Assembly: GCF_905147045.1 (NCBI RefSeq)
Contig: NC_065890.1
Coordinates: 1,178,001 to 1,242,000 of the forward strand
Length of the DNA stretch: 64,000 nucleotides
Source: Nymphalis io
Taxonomy: Eukaryota > Arthropoda > Insecta > Lepidoptera > Nymphalidae
Direction of reading: 5' to 3'
This document shows positions 1 through 12,528 of this stretch, one piece after another; position 1 is the first letter of the stretch, and every line of letters begins with the position of its first letter. A program made the translations under genes and the position numbers. The notes beneath the pieces are model-generated. The model saw only the letters and a program-made list of their open reading frames with translations, did no database searches and had not been told where the DNA came from.

Positions 1-858
1 CTTGTGAACTATAATATATCCAGCACAGCACAGTTGGATTTTCCGCGTTGAGAATAACTGTTGTAGGTGTTATCGCAAATCAAACATAGACAATATAACT
101 TTTAAAGCAGTTGATCTTAATCTTAAGTTGAAGAAGTTCTCTATGTCACACAAGCTCTACTATTGATTATCATATTATATATTGGTTAATATATTGTCTC
201 CATCTATGTTATATACACATTAAACAAATGTGTCAAGTTTTAAGTTACGTCATTTATACGCAGAACCAGCAGTATTTCGAATAATACACTGTTGAGTGTT
301 TTATATACTAATGACTTGGCAACTTTTTTTTTTTTAATTTACACAATACATAATATAGTATTTTTTTTTTTTTTTGTTAAGGATTTTCCTAAGACTAAAG
401 TAAATATTCTACTGTCGGGCAAATGACTCCTCTTTTTATTAATAGTACTAAAGATGAGCTTTTATATTGCAAGAAAAGAATAAATCAATGAAGAAGAATT
501 ACAAACACAAATATGGCCCAGAAGACTGCTTCTTCTGCATCTTGACTCAACCATTAGTATCAATTAGGTAAAATAAACAACAAAAATTAAACGTTAATAA
601 ATCATTTAATGACAACGATGATTATGTAACATTTATATAAACAATACATTCACAAAACACCTACACAACTGTCAGAAAAATATAATCAAAAGATACGGCT
701 GTTTATAAAAATAAAACCTATTTATTTTTCCGATAAAAACGTTTATCTACAGATAAATTAAGAGAAACTCATCTTTTTATGTTTGTATATAGAGATAAAA
801 ATATCAGTAAGTATTTATTTAACAATATATGTATATTTTCCATTTAAGTTTCATAAGT
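1..858. other. AT-rich non-coding DNA downstream of SUGCT
   Basis: No open frame with codon-like composition or paired splice sites is visible. There are long T runs near 327 and 361. It is read as intergenic sequence 3' of the gene that ends at 859. Confidence 0.6.
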
Positions 859-863
859 TTATT
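858..863 (-). terminator. Poly(A) signal AATAAA overlapping the SUGCT stop codon
   Basis: On the minus strand the terminal CAA TAA A reads as stop codon TAA inside the hexamer AATAAA. No closer second signal was picked out. Its use is inferred. Confidence 0.4.
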
Positions 864-2500
864 GGACAACCTTGTTTCCAAACAATTCTTCAATTTTCGT
901 GCTATCATACCCCAAGAAATTAGTCAGAACATCTCTTGTATGCTGACCCAAAGTGGGTGGTGCCGTTCTTGCGAAATTCCCCCCTTCTGAGTATAAAGTT
1001 GGGGGTCCGACCATTTTGATGGTTCCCGCAACGTTATGCGGCAATTCTTTGACTAAACCAATATCTTTGACGTGTTCATCGCTAAAAACGTCGCCCATAT
1101 TGTTAACGGGACCGTTCGGAAACGAGGCATTTTTGAAAATCGACGACCATTCTTTCTTTGTCTTAGTAACAATTATCTCGCTGATAATCTCTACGATTTC
1201 GTCACGATGTTTGACTCTTGACGCGTTGTCTTTGAAACGCTCATCGGAGATTAAATCTTGTCTGTTGATTAATTTGCAAAAATCAATGAATTGTGCATTA
1301 GATCCTGTACCGATAACTATGAAACCGTCTTTAGTTTTGAAGGCTTGGTAGGGGACAAGGTTGGCATGTGCTGTGCCCCATCTCTGCCCTTCAATACCAC
1401 AGTTCAAGTAAATATTAGCGATGTTGATCATGCTTGATATTTGAGTGGATAAAAGATCACAATCAATTTTTTGACCTCGACCAGTCTTGTCCCTATAGTA
1501 CAAGGCGGTCATGATTGCCCCAAACGCGTGAAGTCCTGTCGTTACATCAGTAATAGCAACTCCTGGCTTCACTGGATTGCCATTCTTTTCTCCGGTAGCA
1601 TTTAACATACCCCCCATAGCGGATATAACAACATCATAGCTGAAATAAATCACAAAAGTAACTATGTATTTAAATAAAAATAATTAAAAAAAAAATTAAA
1701 TGTATTAATGTATATGTATATTCAGATTCTAATAGAAAAATTTATTACCCCGGTTTACTTGCATAAGGTCCAACAGGACCGAACCCTGTGATTGCGCAGT
1801 ATATTAACTTTGGATTAATTCCACTTAGCTTTTCGTAGCCAACACCGAGCTTATCTAGTTTTCCAGGAAGAAAATTTTCCACAACTATATCACATTTCCT
1901 GGCTAGATCATACACAACCTGCTTACCTGAAAGTCATTATGGATACAAAACTGGACATTTTTAAATAATTTAATTCTACATATAATCAGTGCAATGAAGA
2001 TAAAGGTTTAATATAAAACTAAGTCTGATATAACAAATTCATGACTTTAATATTTAAATATATGATGCTATAAAATAAAATAAACATAAAGACAAATAAT
2101 ACAATACAATCAATATGGGTTACATTATGTTCTTATATATTTAGAATAAAAAGTATCACTTACCTTCCATAGTTTTTAAATCAATGCAAATACTTTTTTT
2201 ATTCCTATTTATAGCCATAAAGTAATATGAATCCTTAGAACCTTCAACAAAAGGGGGACCCCATTTTCTAGCCTCATCACCATCTAGGCTTTCAACTTTA
2301 ATAATATTCGCGCCTAAATCACCTAGGGTCATAGTGCAAAAAGGTCCCGCAACGACTCTAGTTAAATCTAGGACATTAATATCGCTAAGTAATCCATCGC
2401 ACTTTGTTGAATATTTAGCGGTTAAAATACATTGCTTAGGTGTTAATAAAAATTTCGAAACATTAATACACTTAAAGATAACTCTTTCTACAACTCTCAT
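859..2500 (-). CDS. SUGCT: Succinyl-CoA:glutarate CoA-transferase, mitochondrial (class III CoA-transferase)
   Basis: Three exons on the minus strand, 2500-2164, 1926-1749 and 1639-859, join in frame at GT-AG sites (phases 1 and 2) into about 431 residues, the usual family length. The N-terminus (MRVVERVIFKCINVSKFLL) is basic and hydrophobic, as expected for a mitochondrial presequence. The class III (CaiB/BaiF) fold follows: VLDLTRVVAGPFCTM with LGDLGANIIKVE, then NRNKKSICIDL, then ENFLPGKLDKLG, then IYCAITGFGPVGPY. Exon 3 holds PGVAITDVTTGL; Asp near residue 203 is where the family's catalytic aspartate is expected. RWGTAHANLVPYQAFKTKDG and the C-terminal LGQHT are also family landmarks. 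Known role: transfers CoA from succinyl-CoA to glutarate (and related dicarboxylates) in mitochondria, in lysine/tryptophan degradation. The start Met precedes the presequence with no better upstream ATG. Sequence resemblance to vertebrate SUGCT is extensive, so the call is firm. Confidence 0.93.
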
Positions 2501-2628
2501 CGTAAAACAATGTTTAATAACACGTTCGTTACCGACGACAGCAAGTTCTATTATCTCAGCGTAATATGTCTTATGTTGTATAAATAAACCAAATAATGGT
2601 GATAACGTTGTATTTTCTTATTGTATAC

Positions 2629-2715
2629 CTCCTGTGTCTGTGGCGGCACCGTCGTCACCGCGGTACTGGTCGTAGCCATGTCTTCGATTCGTAAAGTTCT
2701 CTGTCGGTCGCCCAT
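2629..2715 (-). CDS. Orphan first-exon candidate, unidentified
   Basis: An island of higher GC encodes 29 codons from an ATG at 2715: MGDRQRTLRIEDMATTSTAV, then TTVPPQTQE, ending at a possible donor GAG|GTATAC. Composition contrasts with the AT-rich flanks. It lies 130 bp upstream of the SUGCT start on the same strand, so it could be a 5' exon of SUGCT, an alternative N-terminus, or the first exon of another gene whose other exons lie left of this window. I do not recognise the peptide. No acceptor was found to pair it with. Confidence 0.35.
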
Positions 2716-4485
2716 CAAACAGCACTTATTTTATTAAATACTATCACATTATACACCTAATGAGATAAAGAACGGTGTCGGTCTCAGTAATTTATGACGT
2801 AATTCAGTTAAGTGTTATCATAAACAGCCCTATTAGCAATTATATATGAAAATTCCTTCGAGGTGAAGAATTTGTCTAGCAAATAAATGTCATTATCGAC
2901 TGACGTCAAGTTGACAGTGACAGTATTATATACAGAATTACAGATATAGGTATAAAATGTTAGAAACGAAAATATGAAAATAAGTCGAAATATTTGTGTA
3001 CCTTGCTAATAAACAATAGATTTATAAATTACTGCGAATCTCTCTAATCAGAAACAAATAAAATTATAATATAATATACTTTTTAACAGTCCATAAATAC
3101 TTATAAATCTTTTATTTATTGGCACTTATTATATAACATTTTAAATAAAAATGTAAAACCTCAAATCTTGTTATAGATATTGAGATATTTGTCTTCATGA
3201 TTCAAACTTTTTTTTTGGAAACTAATAAATTGTTGACATAGATTCGTTCGTAAACCTATTGTAGGAACAACTTAAAATTAAATGTTTATACATAATGCTA
3301 ATAACGTAACAACACAACAACTACGTCAGGATTTTACTATCAGAAAATAAGTATAAAAATTGTGCATAATTTGTTTATTGTAGTAATAATTTCTATATGA
3401 ATCATATTTTATCAACCGGGGCCTAGATTGTAGTTAATATTATCCATCTGGTTACACCACTGTATCTAGTGTACGCGATTCAAAAATATGAAATTTTTAA
3501 TAAGTTATGCCATCTATTGGTACCGGGTTGTAACAGACTCACTTAAACGAAGAGTATGAATATAAACGTATCATAGGTATAATCATTAAGAAAATAAGGT
3601 CAAGTATTCCAATTGCAATGTTGCTATGAAATTACAAGTACCACATAGGCGCCCAGCTGTTGTGACGTATAATAACTACTCCCACTGATATTCATCTCGG
3701 TGATTTATTTACATATACCTTATTGTAACTATAATACCTTATTGTAACTATAATTTTGTTAATGACCATATTATTAAATTACGTTGTAAACTATAATTTA
3801 TTAATTCGTAAACTGACTTCCGGTTATTTTTGTATAAAATGGGTAGGACGCGCCAAAGGAGGGCATTCGTTTTTAAATCATACCTGGAACATCGTTACGC
3901 TATTTGAGTATTTGTAATTGAGTGTATTAATTATTGGACTGTTTTTCATTAACTCAATCATCCCACAAAAAACCCACAAGTGTTAACATCTATTCTCATA
4001 AATATTGTATGGCAGTTTATTTTAATTCAAAGTAGTGGTTACATAATAATTATGACTATGCATCATGTATTATGGTTTGTTTTAACATTAATAACAGTAC
4101 TTACATATGATATATTGACTCCAGCGATAGTCTACTTGTAGCTTAAACGGCTATGCATCAGGATACCAGCATGGTACCAGCGTAATAATCGGCATTCTTG
4201 GTAGCGCGAGAGCAGATGGTCTCCTTCTGTGAAAACGTTATGTTACAGAAGGAGGCCGCGGAGCAAGAGTGGCGGACTCACAGTTGAGGCCTCATAGTTA
4301 ATACTATGTAAGCAATCCCGTGGCGCCCCTTAGAAGACACTGAGGTATTTCTGCTTTTAAAAAAAGTAATATATAGTATAGTAGTAGAAAGAATGTCTTT
4401 GTTGTAGGTATTAAACAGTTCGTATTTCAATCGTAAAATGTCGAATACGAAATTACGGTGATTTTGATGTTCAGTATCTTCTAAT
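2716..4485. other. Intergenic DNA without recognisable genes
   Basis: AT-rich, with no frame showing coding features. A GC-richer patch near 4190-4330 resembles decayed repeat or exon shadow (it includes a run ending in gaaggaggccgcgg) but gives no usable reading frame. Confidence 0.5.
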
Positions 4486-4745
4486 ACGAGCCATGGCCAG
4501 TGGTTGGAAGGTAAGAATCTTAACCGATGATTCAGAGTTCAAACTCGGGCAAGCACCACTGAATTTTCACGTGCTTAAATTGTATTTATAATTCATTTCG
4601 TGCTCGGCGGTGAAAGAAAACATCGGAAAGAATCCTGTATGTGGTGGATTCACCAAAGACATTGTACTAGCAACTACGTGGATTAAGCTCCAAACCTTCT
4701 CTTCAAAAGGAGAGGAGGTCTTAACCCAGCAGTGAGATGCCTATT
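4486..4745 (+). repeat. tRNA-derived SINE, family I, decayed copy
   Basis: Runs from a degenerate tRNA-like head (box B-like gagttcaaactcgg) through the shared body (aagcaccactgaattttca) to the tail gaggtcttaacccagcagtg. The same body occurs at least eight more times in this window in both orientations. Confidence 0.8.
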
Positions 4746-6555
4746 TATAGGTTACTGCTACATTGTCCACTAATGTTATAATTATTATATCAAATATCAC
4801 TTTCGGACATTTCACAATTGTGTTCTTCGGTGACTTTCGAGTTTGTTCATACATAAATCTTCATAAAAGTCCTACAGCTGTGTATTAAGGAACCTCGTGG
4901 AATAGTATCTGTATATCTTTTCTGCACGACCTTGGCCTTTAAAACATTATTTTTTTAGTTTTCAAAGACAAATTTAAGAAAATGTAAAATGATTTCATTT
5001 TATTGCCACAAAAATGACAACGTAACTCATAAACATTAAGGACTTGATAAAATATTTAGGTTCACATTAATAAGTTTGTATTTTTATAATAACGACTTCC
5101 GAAAAGTCATAAACAACGCACGATATCACTGAAAATATTTTTAATATGAAGTAGTAAATTTATTTGCGGAAAATGACGAGCAAATATGACCCAATGAAGA
5201 GATCGCAGGTTTTACTTCAGGAAGGAATCACCTATTTTTCACGTACTCAATTTGTCGGTCACGTTATGCTCAGAACGACGATAAACATTCTTCTACTTAT
5301 GTATGAAATAGATCAGTATGTAATGAGCTCAATTTTTTTCCCCAGGAAGCCTTTGGCTAATATTTCTTTGATGTTGCTGATAATTAACATTATTTATTTA
5401 TTTATCTCATGATATATACTTTTTCTTTAATCTTTATGAAATCTTCTCGTTTGAGTATATTATTTTATTTTTGTTTATGAACTACGGTCAAATCCATAAA
5501 GCTTGAGCGCTTACAGCTGTTACAATGTTTTTTCTCTTTCGTTACGGAATTCTTTTTCGTAAAAATACAATGTAGGTATATGCACTTATATCTTTCTTTA
5601 CTAGATAAGTACATACATTAAATGCATTTGATTTATATTCTAATATATCCACTGAAAATAAAAAAGTATGCAAATGAAGCGTTTCTTTTAATGATAACTG
5701 AAATCAAATTAAAGAGTTCGTATACATTTTTCATCATTAGTTTTATTATAATCGACTTTTGAATAAAGCGATACAGATATTTAAAAAATATATTGATTTA
5801 ATTCATGAATATAAGAAAAACCATCGGCATATTCACATAATGAGCAAGAAAAAAATACTACAGTAGTAGACTAGTTATGGGTGATACACCATTACAGGCA
5901 TTAACATATACCATTATATATATAATTATGTATGTATTATGTACAAAACCATAATGTAGTGTATCCTCCGCATTTAAGGGCATCATACCAACAACTAACT
6001 CGTAAAATATAAAAAAATCTGAGCCAGTAGGAATTTATTGGAATAATTCCAGACTGGTATCGTTTGAATCAAGTTGCGAGTAGGATTTAAAAATATAACG
6101 GAGTGTACAGAGTGCAATGGTCCAGGAAACTACGATTGATGACCGCCCGGTGGTTGCGTGTTGACGTCCGAAAATTCACCAAAGCGTCTGTATTTCATAA
6201 TACTCTTAACCTCCGACTATTATTTACGGCTGTCTGCTAAAAATTCACACGTTGACGATAGCCACTCCACCATTATTTTGGATTTATGTATATCAACTAC
6301 CGGACTTTATTGATGTTTTAAAAGAAAATGTAATTATACATTTTTTATGTAAGCGGAGGGCAAACAGGCACCTGCTGAAAAGGGCAACATCGAAAGGCTT
6401 GCAGGTGTCCATGGGCGATGGTTTCGTAAAGGTATCTATGTTATGTCTGTTTGGAAAATCACCGGTGAAAGCTGGTTCCGCAGCATATTATGTGTAATTA
6501 AAATCTTTTTCCGCATATAAATATTAGCGTTTTAAGAAATATTAACCAATTCTTA
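4746..6555. other. Intergenic DNA, nothing recognised
   Basis: Short open frames at 5164-5412 and 6252-6497 show no conserved motif, no codon bias and no splice context. I see no gene here. Confidence 0.45.
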
Positions 6556-6730
6556 AATTGTCAATGCTCCAATAACAATGGGAACTAAGATGTCCCTTGT
6601 GCCTTTAGTTACATTGGTTCACTCACCCTTTAAGGTGAAATAGAACAATACTAAGTATTACAGATTGGATATATAAATATATGATAAGTGGGTGGTACGG
6701 GCTTGCACAAAGCCCTACGATTTTTCAGTT
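6556..6730 (+). repeat. Short interspersed repeat family II, partial
   Basis: Carries the family II landmarks ctaagatgtcccttgtgcct, the ggttcactcaccc segment and the end gggcttgcacaaagcccta. The 5' third is missing. Confidence 0.7.
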
Positions 6731-6763
6731 TTACCATCTAGTTTTTTTTTCGAGTTTTATAAG

Positions 6764-6765
<2 letters not shown>

Positions 6766-6805
<40 letters not shown>

Positions 6806-6899
6806 TTCATATTTCTATTACGCGTTTTTCAGTATTATTTTTTCGTAAGTGTAACATTTCTTGAAGGACAGACAGACAGGCAGACGGACGGGCGGACAT
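6766..6899. repeat. (TA)n microsatellite followed by GACA/GACG-rich tract
   Basis: About 35 bp of TA repeat at 6766-6801, then a tetranucleotide-like run of gacagacaggcagacgg type at 6869-6899. Confidence 0.85.
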
Positions 6900-7721
6900 A
6901 AGGACAACCAAGTGATCTTATAAGGGTTCCTTTTTTACTTTAGATTTATGGAACCCCAAAAATGTTTCGGGTACATTTTGGTAACGACATTGCTGAATCC
7001 CCAAGGCTTAGGCTAAGGCTGGTCAGGCCAGGGAGAGGCTACTAAAATATATCAATTAATTAAGTGCAAAATATTAAAAACTTCAATAATTTAAGGAGCT
7101 ATATAAAACGAGGTTTGAAGTTTACGATGTGTGTTAATAAAATTGTTTATATTCGAGTTGATTGAAACGTCAGATGTATTATTACATTTCATCAGATTAT
7201 AATTACATTTTCTTTTAAAACATCAATAAAGTCCGGTAGTTGATATAAATTAGTTCGACGTATTATAAAGAAAAATATGCTCAGCAAACGATACTAATAT
7301 TGGACGATTTTTCATAGTGTTGGGGTTAAAATTATGAGATCTAAAAGTACCGTGATATGAAATTACCGCGGTATAACATCAATTCTTAATGGGCCATAAT
7401 TTCATTACAATAAGTCGGAATAATTAACAGGCTTTAACGGCCTCACTACCGCAGTTGTATTACAAGGGAAAGATTATATATTCAAAGATTTTTAAAACAT
7501 TCACCGCTAAAATATTTGTCTAGTTTTCGGTAGAAAAAATACACTCAGTTCCGACCCGCGGATGACCGAATTTAAAAGCATATTTTGTAGATATTTTGTA
7601 ATTTTTTAATGTAATAAAATGATGCTTTTTGTTCAGATATCTTTATGATTTTACTGGCGGTAAGTCATCTCTGACTTTACAGTCGTATCCCGTTACTCTG
7701 AAAATGCTTTTTTTTAATTTT

Positions 7722-7955
7722 AAGTAGGTAGGTAAGCTAGCAATTGGCCACCTGATGGTAAGTGGTCACCACCACCCATAGGCATAGACACAGGCACTTT
7801 AAAACTTTTTTAAACCATTCCTTACATCGTTATTCCTCACGAAACTTGGGAACACGGAACACAACAATACTAAGTACTGCTGTTTAGCGGTAAAATAAAC
7901 GATGCGTGGGTGGTAACTACGAAGACGGGCTTGCACAAAGCTCTACTAACAAGTG
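7722..7955 (+). repeat. Short interspersed repeat family II
   Basis: Contains ccacctgatggtaagtggtc, accacccatag, the tactgctgtttagcggta segment and the terminal gggcttgcacaaagctctac. Mildly diverged. Confidence 0.8.
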
Positions 7956-8113
7956 CATTCAATCGCTTGATTATTTATTTTAAAGAACAAAATATTCAGC
8001 GATCTCATAATTTTATAACAAATCCAAAAACGCACATATTCGTTTATAAAAGAGGTTTCAAATATTAGATAATATTTTGTCTATCCGAACGGGGAGGCGA
8101 ACCAGTAAGCTAG

Positions 8114-8149
<36 letters not shown>

Positions 8150-8335
8150 ATGTCCTCCAGACCGTTTTCGGCCACGGTGGACAATCTCAAGAGAGATTAG
8201 CCAACTGCGCAGGAGACATTACAGTGCACAAGTGTGTGAGCAAACACAGGTTCGTATCTATTCTATTCCCTTCCATCCTATTCCCTAACTCTCATAATCC
8301 GATGGGATGACAATCACGAACGGAAAGAGTTCAGG
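8114..8335 (-). repeat. TA microsatellite and tRNA-derived SINE family IV, reverse copy
   Basis: A (TA)n tract at 8114-8149 is followed by a reverse-oriented copy of the element seen forward at 59700-60045; shared pieces are the complements of cataatccgatggga and of the caatctcaagagagatt segment. Confidence 0.65.
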
Positions 8336-10020
8336 CGCAGGTAAGAGTATACATATATACCAACTAAAGAAACATTGTGTTTTGAGGATACAAATGACAT
8401 TGAGACCAAATTATCTCTACTGTTAGCGAAACGGTATTTTTTTAAAGAATAATGAAAACTTGCAATTAGCTAACCAGATAGGTACGTTAAGTGTTTGTAG
8501 TCGAAACGCTTTGATCTTAGGATAAAAGTGCAAAAACTTTCATTAAAAATATATCATATCGTCTTATTGCCTCTACTGGTGACAGGAGGGCTGGTTCATT
8601 TTTCGTCCAGAGGATTGGAATTGCGAATCAAAGCTGCCAGCATTCTTGCCACCATTTCACACAGCCATGATTTGTACAGTTACATATATATTGTATTATA
8701 CTTACAAAATAAAATTTAAAGTAATTTTGTGCCTGCCGCGTGATACTGTAGTTGCATTATAAATGTTAAATATATATACATTATACATATGTATACTCGA
8801 AGATAGATAGATAGAACAGAAAGTAGGTAATTATTAAAAAATTCTGTCGTTACGCTGACACTGATTAACTTCTATTAACTAACGATGTTTTTTTACGGGA
8901 TGTTTAGCTTTTCGTCAACTTTATTTTTATTTGTATATTATTATTGGCAAACTTTAACAGGATGGGCATTCTTAAAATATATATTACTGTAAATACATTT
9001 AGTATTTTATTTGGGTCATGAAAAAATGTCGATGACATTATTTTGATATTGTAACTAAAACATATAATGTTTTGTTCTAAATTGAAGATCCGTCATCGAT
9101 TTTTTTTACAGTACGATTGATTATACTTATAATTATGTGATTGGAGGCGGGAGAAGGAAATCTAAATTCGATTTGCTTCGAGTCTAGAAAGAAAGATAAA
9201 AAATCAAATCAAATCAAAATATTTTTTCCAAATAAACTTTTACAAGTATAAATTGTTAAGCGCTACCGGGTATTTTAACATCTACGCAGAGGCGCCCTAA
9301 GGCGTGAACGACGTGGACTACGGTCTACGGCCTCGTGATTAAGAGCGCGAGTCCGTAAACCCCGAAAGTTTATTTAAATATGCTACAATTACACTTACCT
9401 ATAATAACATTACTATTTTTTATATTTATCATAGCTATAAATAAATCTAATAATGTCTACAGTGGTGAAGTATTTAAAATAGACAGGTGCTTCTGATTAT
9501 AAATAATAAATACAGACAATTTAAAATAAATGCAATTATTTACTCATAACAGCAATGGGGGCTATAGGCGATACGCTTGGAAGTTGCTTATAATATTGAT
9601 TATTCTATATGAATCAATAAGTACCGAATATATTTATTAGATGAACAACTAATAAAACCTCTTCCGTGTGTTCACGCAAATAGAACTTTTGTTTATAGTT
9701 TTACTTCGATTAATATTTATAGAAAAAAAAGAAATTCTGTAAATGACGCAATAAGCATTTTTGATATGAATCAAGAATGAGGAAAGCGTGTTTAAAATAA
9801 TGTTTGATTAGAACATCTTTGTAGCGTGCTGTGTGGGAGTTTTTATAAAGATTGCAATTTTATGATTGTGTCATATATTTGTAATTGTGCTAAAACGAAA
9901 TAAAACTAGACTGGAAACGGTTAACGATATTTTTATATGTATCGCGCGTGATCGAACCTAATGAATTATTTTCTTTGAACTTTGATCTGAACTATTTTTT
10001 TTTTGTTGCTCATATATGGC
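8336..10020. other. Intergenic DNA with decayed LINE-end sequence
   Basis: An aaatcaaatcaaatcaaaat tract at about 9198 followed by cttttacaagtat looks like the 3' end of an old LINE. No gene features otherwise. Confidence 0.4.
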
Positions 10021-10024
10021 GCAA

Positions 10025-10215
10025 CTGCAATACTTAGTTGTGTTGCGGTTTGAAGGGTAAGTGAGCCGGTGTAATTTACCAGGCACAATATATATTGATA
10101 ATTATGTAACATCGTAGTTCCCAATGTTGGTGGTGCATTGTTAATGTAAGGGACAGGCGGTGCTGACCATTTACCATCGGGTGGCCGATTGTCCAGTCAG
10201 TATCTATTTCCAATA
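10025..10215 (-). repeat. Short interspersed repeat family II, reverse copy
   Basis: Reverse complement of the family II body: tttgaagggtaagtgagcc, ttggtggtgcattg and taccatcgggtggcc are all recognisable. Confidence 0.75.
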
Positions 10216-10399
10216 AAAAAAAAGCTTAAAACCTCCTCGAGGGCTTGGCACAAACTTCAAACAGTTTGGTAGCAAATAAAATAAAACCTGAATAATACCT
10301 AATAATAATATATAAACCTCAACCTATAAAACTTTTGAAAAAACTTAATTAGTTGTTTTCCACTTTATAGTGAATGTTTCTGTTATATTTTAAGTTTTT

Positions 10400-10565
10400 T
10401 TTATAGAATAGGAAGGCGGATGAGCATATGGGCCACCTGATGGTAAGTGGTTACCAATGCCCATAGACATTGGCATTGTAAGAAATGTTATCCATCTCCT
10501 ACATCGCCAATGCACCACCAAATTTGGGAACTAAGATGTTATGTCCCTTGTGCCTGTACACAAAA
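10400..10565 (+). repeat. Short interspersed repeat family II, 5' part
   Basis: Starts tttatagaataggaaggcgg and continues through gggccacctgatggtaagtg to tgtcccttgtgcctg. The 3' half is missing. Confidence 0.85.
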
Positions 10566-11580
10566 ACATCAAGTACTGCCTTTTTTCATTGTTTAAATGT
10601 CGTATTTTTACAATTACTTTTGAATCATTAAGTGTTATCTTTATAATTACGTATGATACAAAAGCGTTCAAATTAACTTTTAAATTATATGTACTATCGG
10701 TATAATATATTAACATTTGTTGTAAAATTTAGGTTGGCAACTCTTTTTAATCATTACTGTATTATTTCTTAAGATTAAGTTATTATTGCATATGCATTCG
10801 AGATTTACATTGAGCCCAAATTAAACATTGATTGTACTCTCTAAAAACTAACGGGCCGTTGCTCCAGTGCCGCAAATATACCCCAGCTTATCATTCTCCA
10901 GAATTGAAACTTATACAGGGCCGAATTTCGTTATTTTTTTAATCGCTGGAGAAATTAGCGAATATTCCTCGATATTCATTTTGATTATTACTTATTGATA
11001 CAGCAAATAGTTGTATGTGCTTTTATATGGAGATATTCACTGTCTCCAGTGAAGGAAACGAGGCCTGCTTGAGACATCGTCGACAGATTTGACGAACGGA
11101 TACACTTTATAATGTATCCCATCATCTGACAACATTCTAAGGTGATTGACGGTCCCATCAATGACACCTTTGTAGAAGGATGTTCGTTTCTGTCAGAGCC
11201 TTTATGTGCTATCCTTTTTTGGCTGAGTCACAGGCAACTTTTACTGGCCCACCGACTAGTGACGTTGTCAAGGCCAGTAGGGCAAACAGCAATAAAAACT
11301 AAAATAGTCAGCTATAGTGATGCTCTGTTTGTCTATTCGTTACTAGATAATTTATCAACAACTTCAAACGTATCTTAAAATAAATAATGAAGTTCACGAA
11401 AACAACGGGAAGGCAATGACTTGGCAGCCACGAATTCAGTGAAAGCTCAGATATAAACAACAAAATATTGGTACGATCCCGTGGCAAATGCCACTGCGAC
11501 AAGTAATTAATATCGATGCCAAAAAGAAAAATATAAATTTATTATTCTTCAAGAATTGTTTGTGCTTCGTGGATTCATTT
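10566..11580. other. Intergenic DNA upstream of the micropeptide locus
   Basis: No recognisable gene. Promoter or 5' exon sequence of the micropeptide transcripts may lie here but cannot be defined from sequence alone. Confidence 0.35.
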
Positions 11581-11615
11581 AGTATCGTTCGGAACGCGTC
11601 GGTCGAAGGTTCAAC

Positions 11616-11711
11616 ATGATCTCCAGCTCTGAGGGAACTAACTTGGTATTCACCTACTTTATCCTGCTGTTACTGCTGATATCTCTATGGCTCTTGTATT
11701 CTGCGTTTTAA
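11616..11711 (+). CDS. scl: Sarcolamban-like micropeptide 1 (31 aa)
   Basis: A complete 31-codon ORF with a short polar N-terminus (MISSSEGTNL) and one transmembrane helix ending in LWLLYSAF. It shares the pattern N-L-x-x-T-[FY]-x-I-L ... L-W-L-L-Y-[SA] with the two following ORFs and with Drosophila sarcolamban A and B (28 and 29 aa), whose products sit in the sarcoplasmic reticulum and inhibit SERCA in muscle. The stop TAA is followed three bases later by a consensus donor (ACA|GTAAGT, donor at 11715), so the ORF lies whole inside one exon. A possible acceptor (attcatttag) ends about 36 bases before the ATG. Bases before the ATG (caacATG) suit insect initiation. Function is inferred by homology. 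Confidence 0.82.
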   Translation: MISSSEGTNLVFTYFILLLLLISLWLLYSAF

Positions 11712-12429
11712 ACAGTAAGTTTTTATCTTAAGAAATAAGATTTACAGGGCTTAAGTTATAATTGTGTCGGGAAATCATATACCTACTTACGAGGACAATT
11801 AGTCCTTTATTAGTGTTTAATAATTAGAATAGTCGGTTATAAATACATATTTAATTTCTATTTCATTGTTTCAATTTAAGCGTCAATAGTGCAATGGTTT
11901 ACACGACGATGTATAAGTCGCTGGTTCGATCCTGATAAATTGGGCTATTGGCTCCTAACACAAGCTGTACGTATAATTGGAGGTGTAAATGGTAATATTA
12001 TAAATTTCTTAGAAACGAGCATTGTTAGAATTATCTTAATTATTCCGTTAAGAAAAACTATTTCAAGCCAAAAGTTAATGATAAAACTCAAAACATTTAA
12101 AAAATGAAAACAAATCAAGATGAACTGTCAAGAAACTGTCCTCTCTCTCTCTTTTTTACAATAACATTTACATACCCTGCATGAAATCATAAGACGACCT
12201 AGAAATACAATATAAAATGTTTGATAAAGTTTATCAATATTAAGACAAGGAAATTTTAATTTACTTAATTTAATTACTACTTTTTACGTACGTACTAAAT
12301 ATCATTTAGAAATTACGTAATTAATAAATAGTAGAATCCTTTAACTACGAATTCGGCTCTGTGTAATGACGTGCTTTGGCCAGCCCGCGGAGGATTTACC
12401 ATCGATCAGTTCTCTTCCACATCGCAATC

Positions 12430-12528
12430 ATGCCGATCAACGCTGAAACGGTTAACCTCGCAGCCACCTATATGATCCTTGTGGTCCTACTCTTCTTCTT
12501 ATGGCTACTTTATTCCGCCGTCTTCTAG
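12430..12528 (+). CDS. scl: Sarcolamban-like micropeptide 2 (32 aa)
   Basis: A 32-codon ORF: polar head MPINAETVNL, then the helix with ATYMILVVLLFFLWLLYSAVF-type composition. The N-L-x-x-T-Y-x-I-L and L-W-L-L-Y-S-A elements match micropeptides 1 and 3. Base composition is more GC-rich than its surroundings and the third-base pattern looks coding. Ten bases after TAG there is a strong donor (CTGT|GTAAGT, donor at 12538), again placing the whole ORF in one exon. A candidate acceptor tggccag lies about 45 bases upstream of the ATG, and a TGACG element sits just before that. By family knowledge it should insert in the SR/ER membrane and bind SERCA; this is inference. Confidence 0.85.
   Translation: MPINAETVNLAATYMILVVLLFFLWLLYSAVF

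Noticed and set aside
5164..5412. 82-codon plus-strand frame with a hydrophobic end
   Set aside because: No motif, no splice context, AT-driven composition; judged a chance frame.
8744..8830. Short gata/tata repeats considered as a CRISPR-like or regulatory array
   Set aside because: Simple microsatellite sequence only; no spaced repeats, and this is eukaryotic DNA.
11880..12000. tRNA-like segment (gtgcaatggtttacacgac, tcgctggttcgatcctg)
   Set aside because: Degenerate, no acceptor-stem pairing visible, followed by SINE-like sequence (ttggaggtgtaaatggtaat). Probably an old SINE rather than a tRNA gene.
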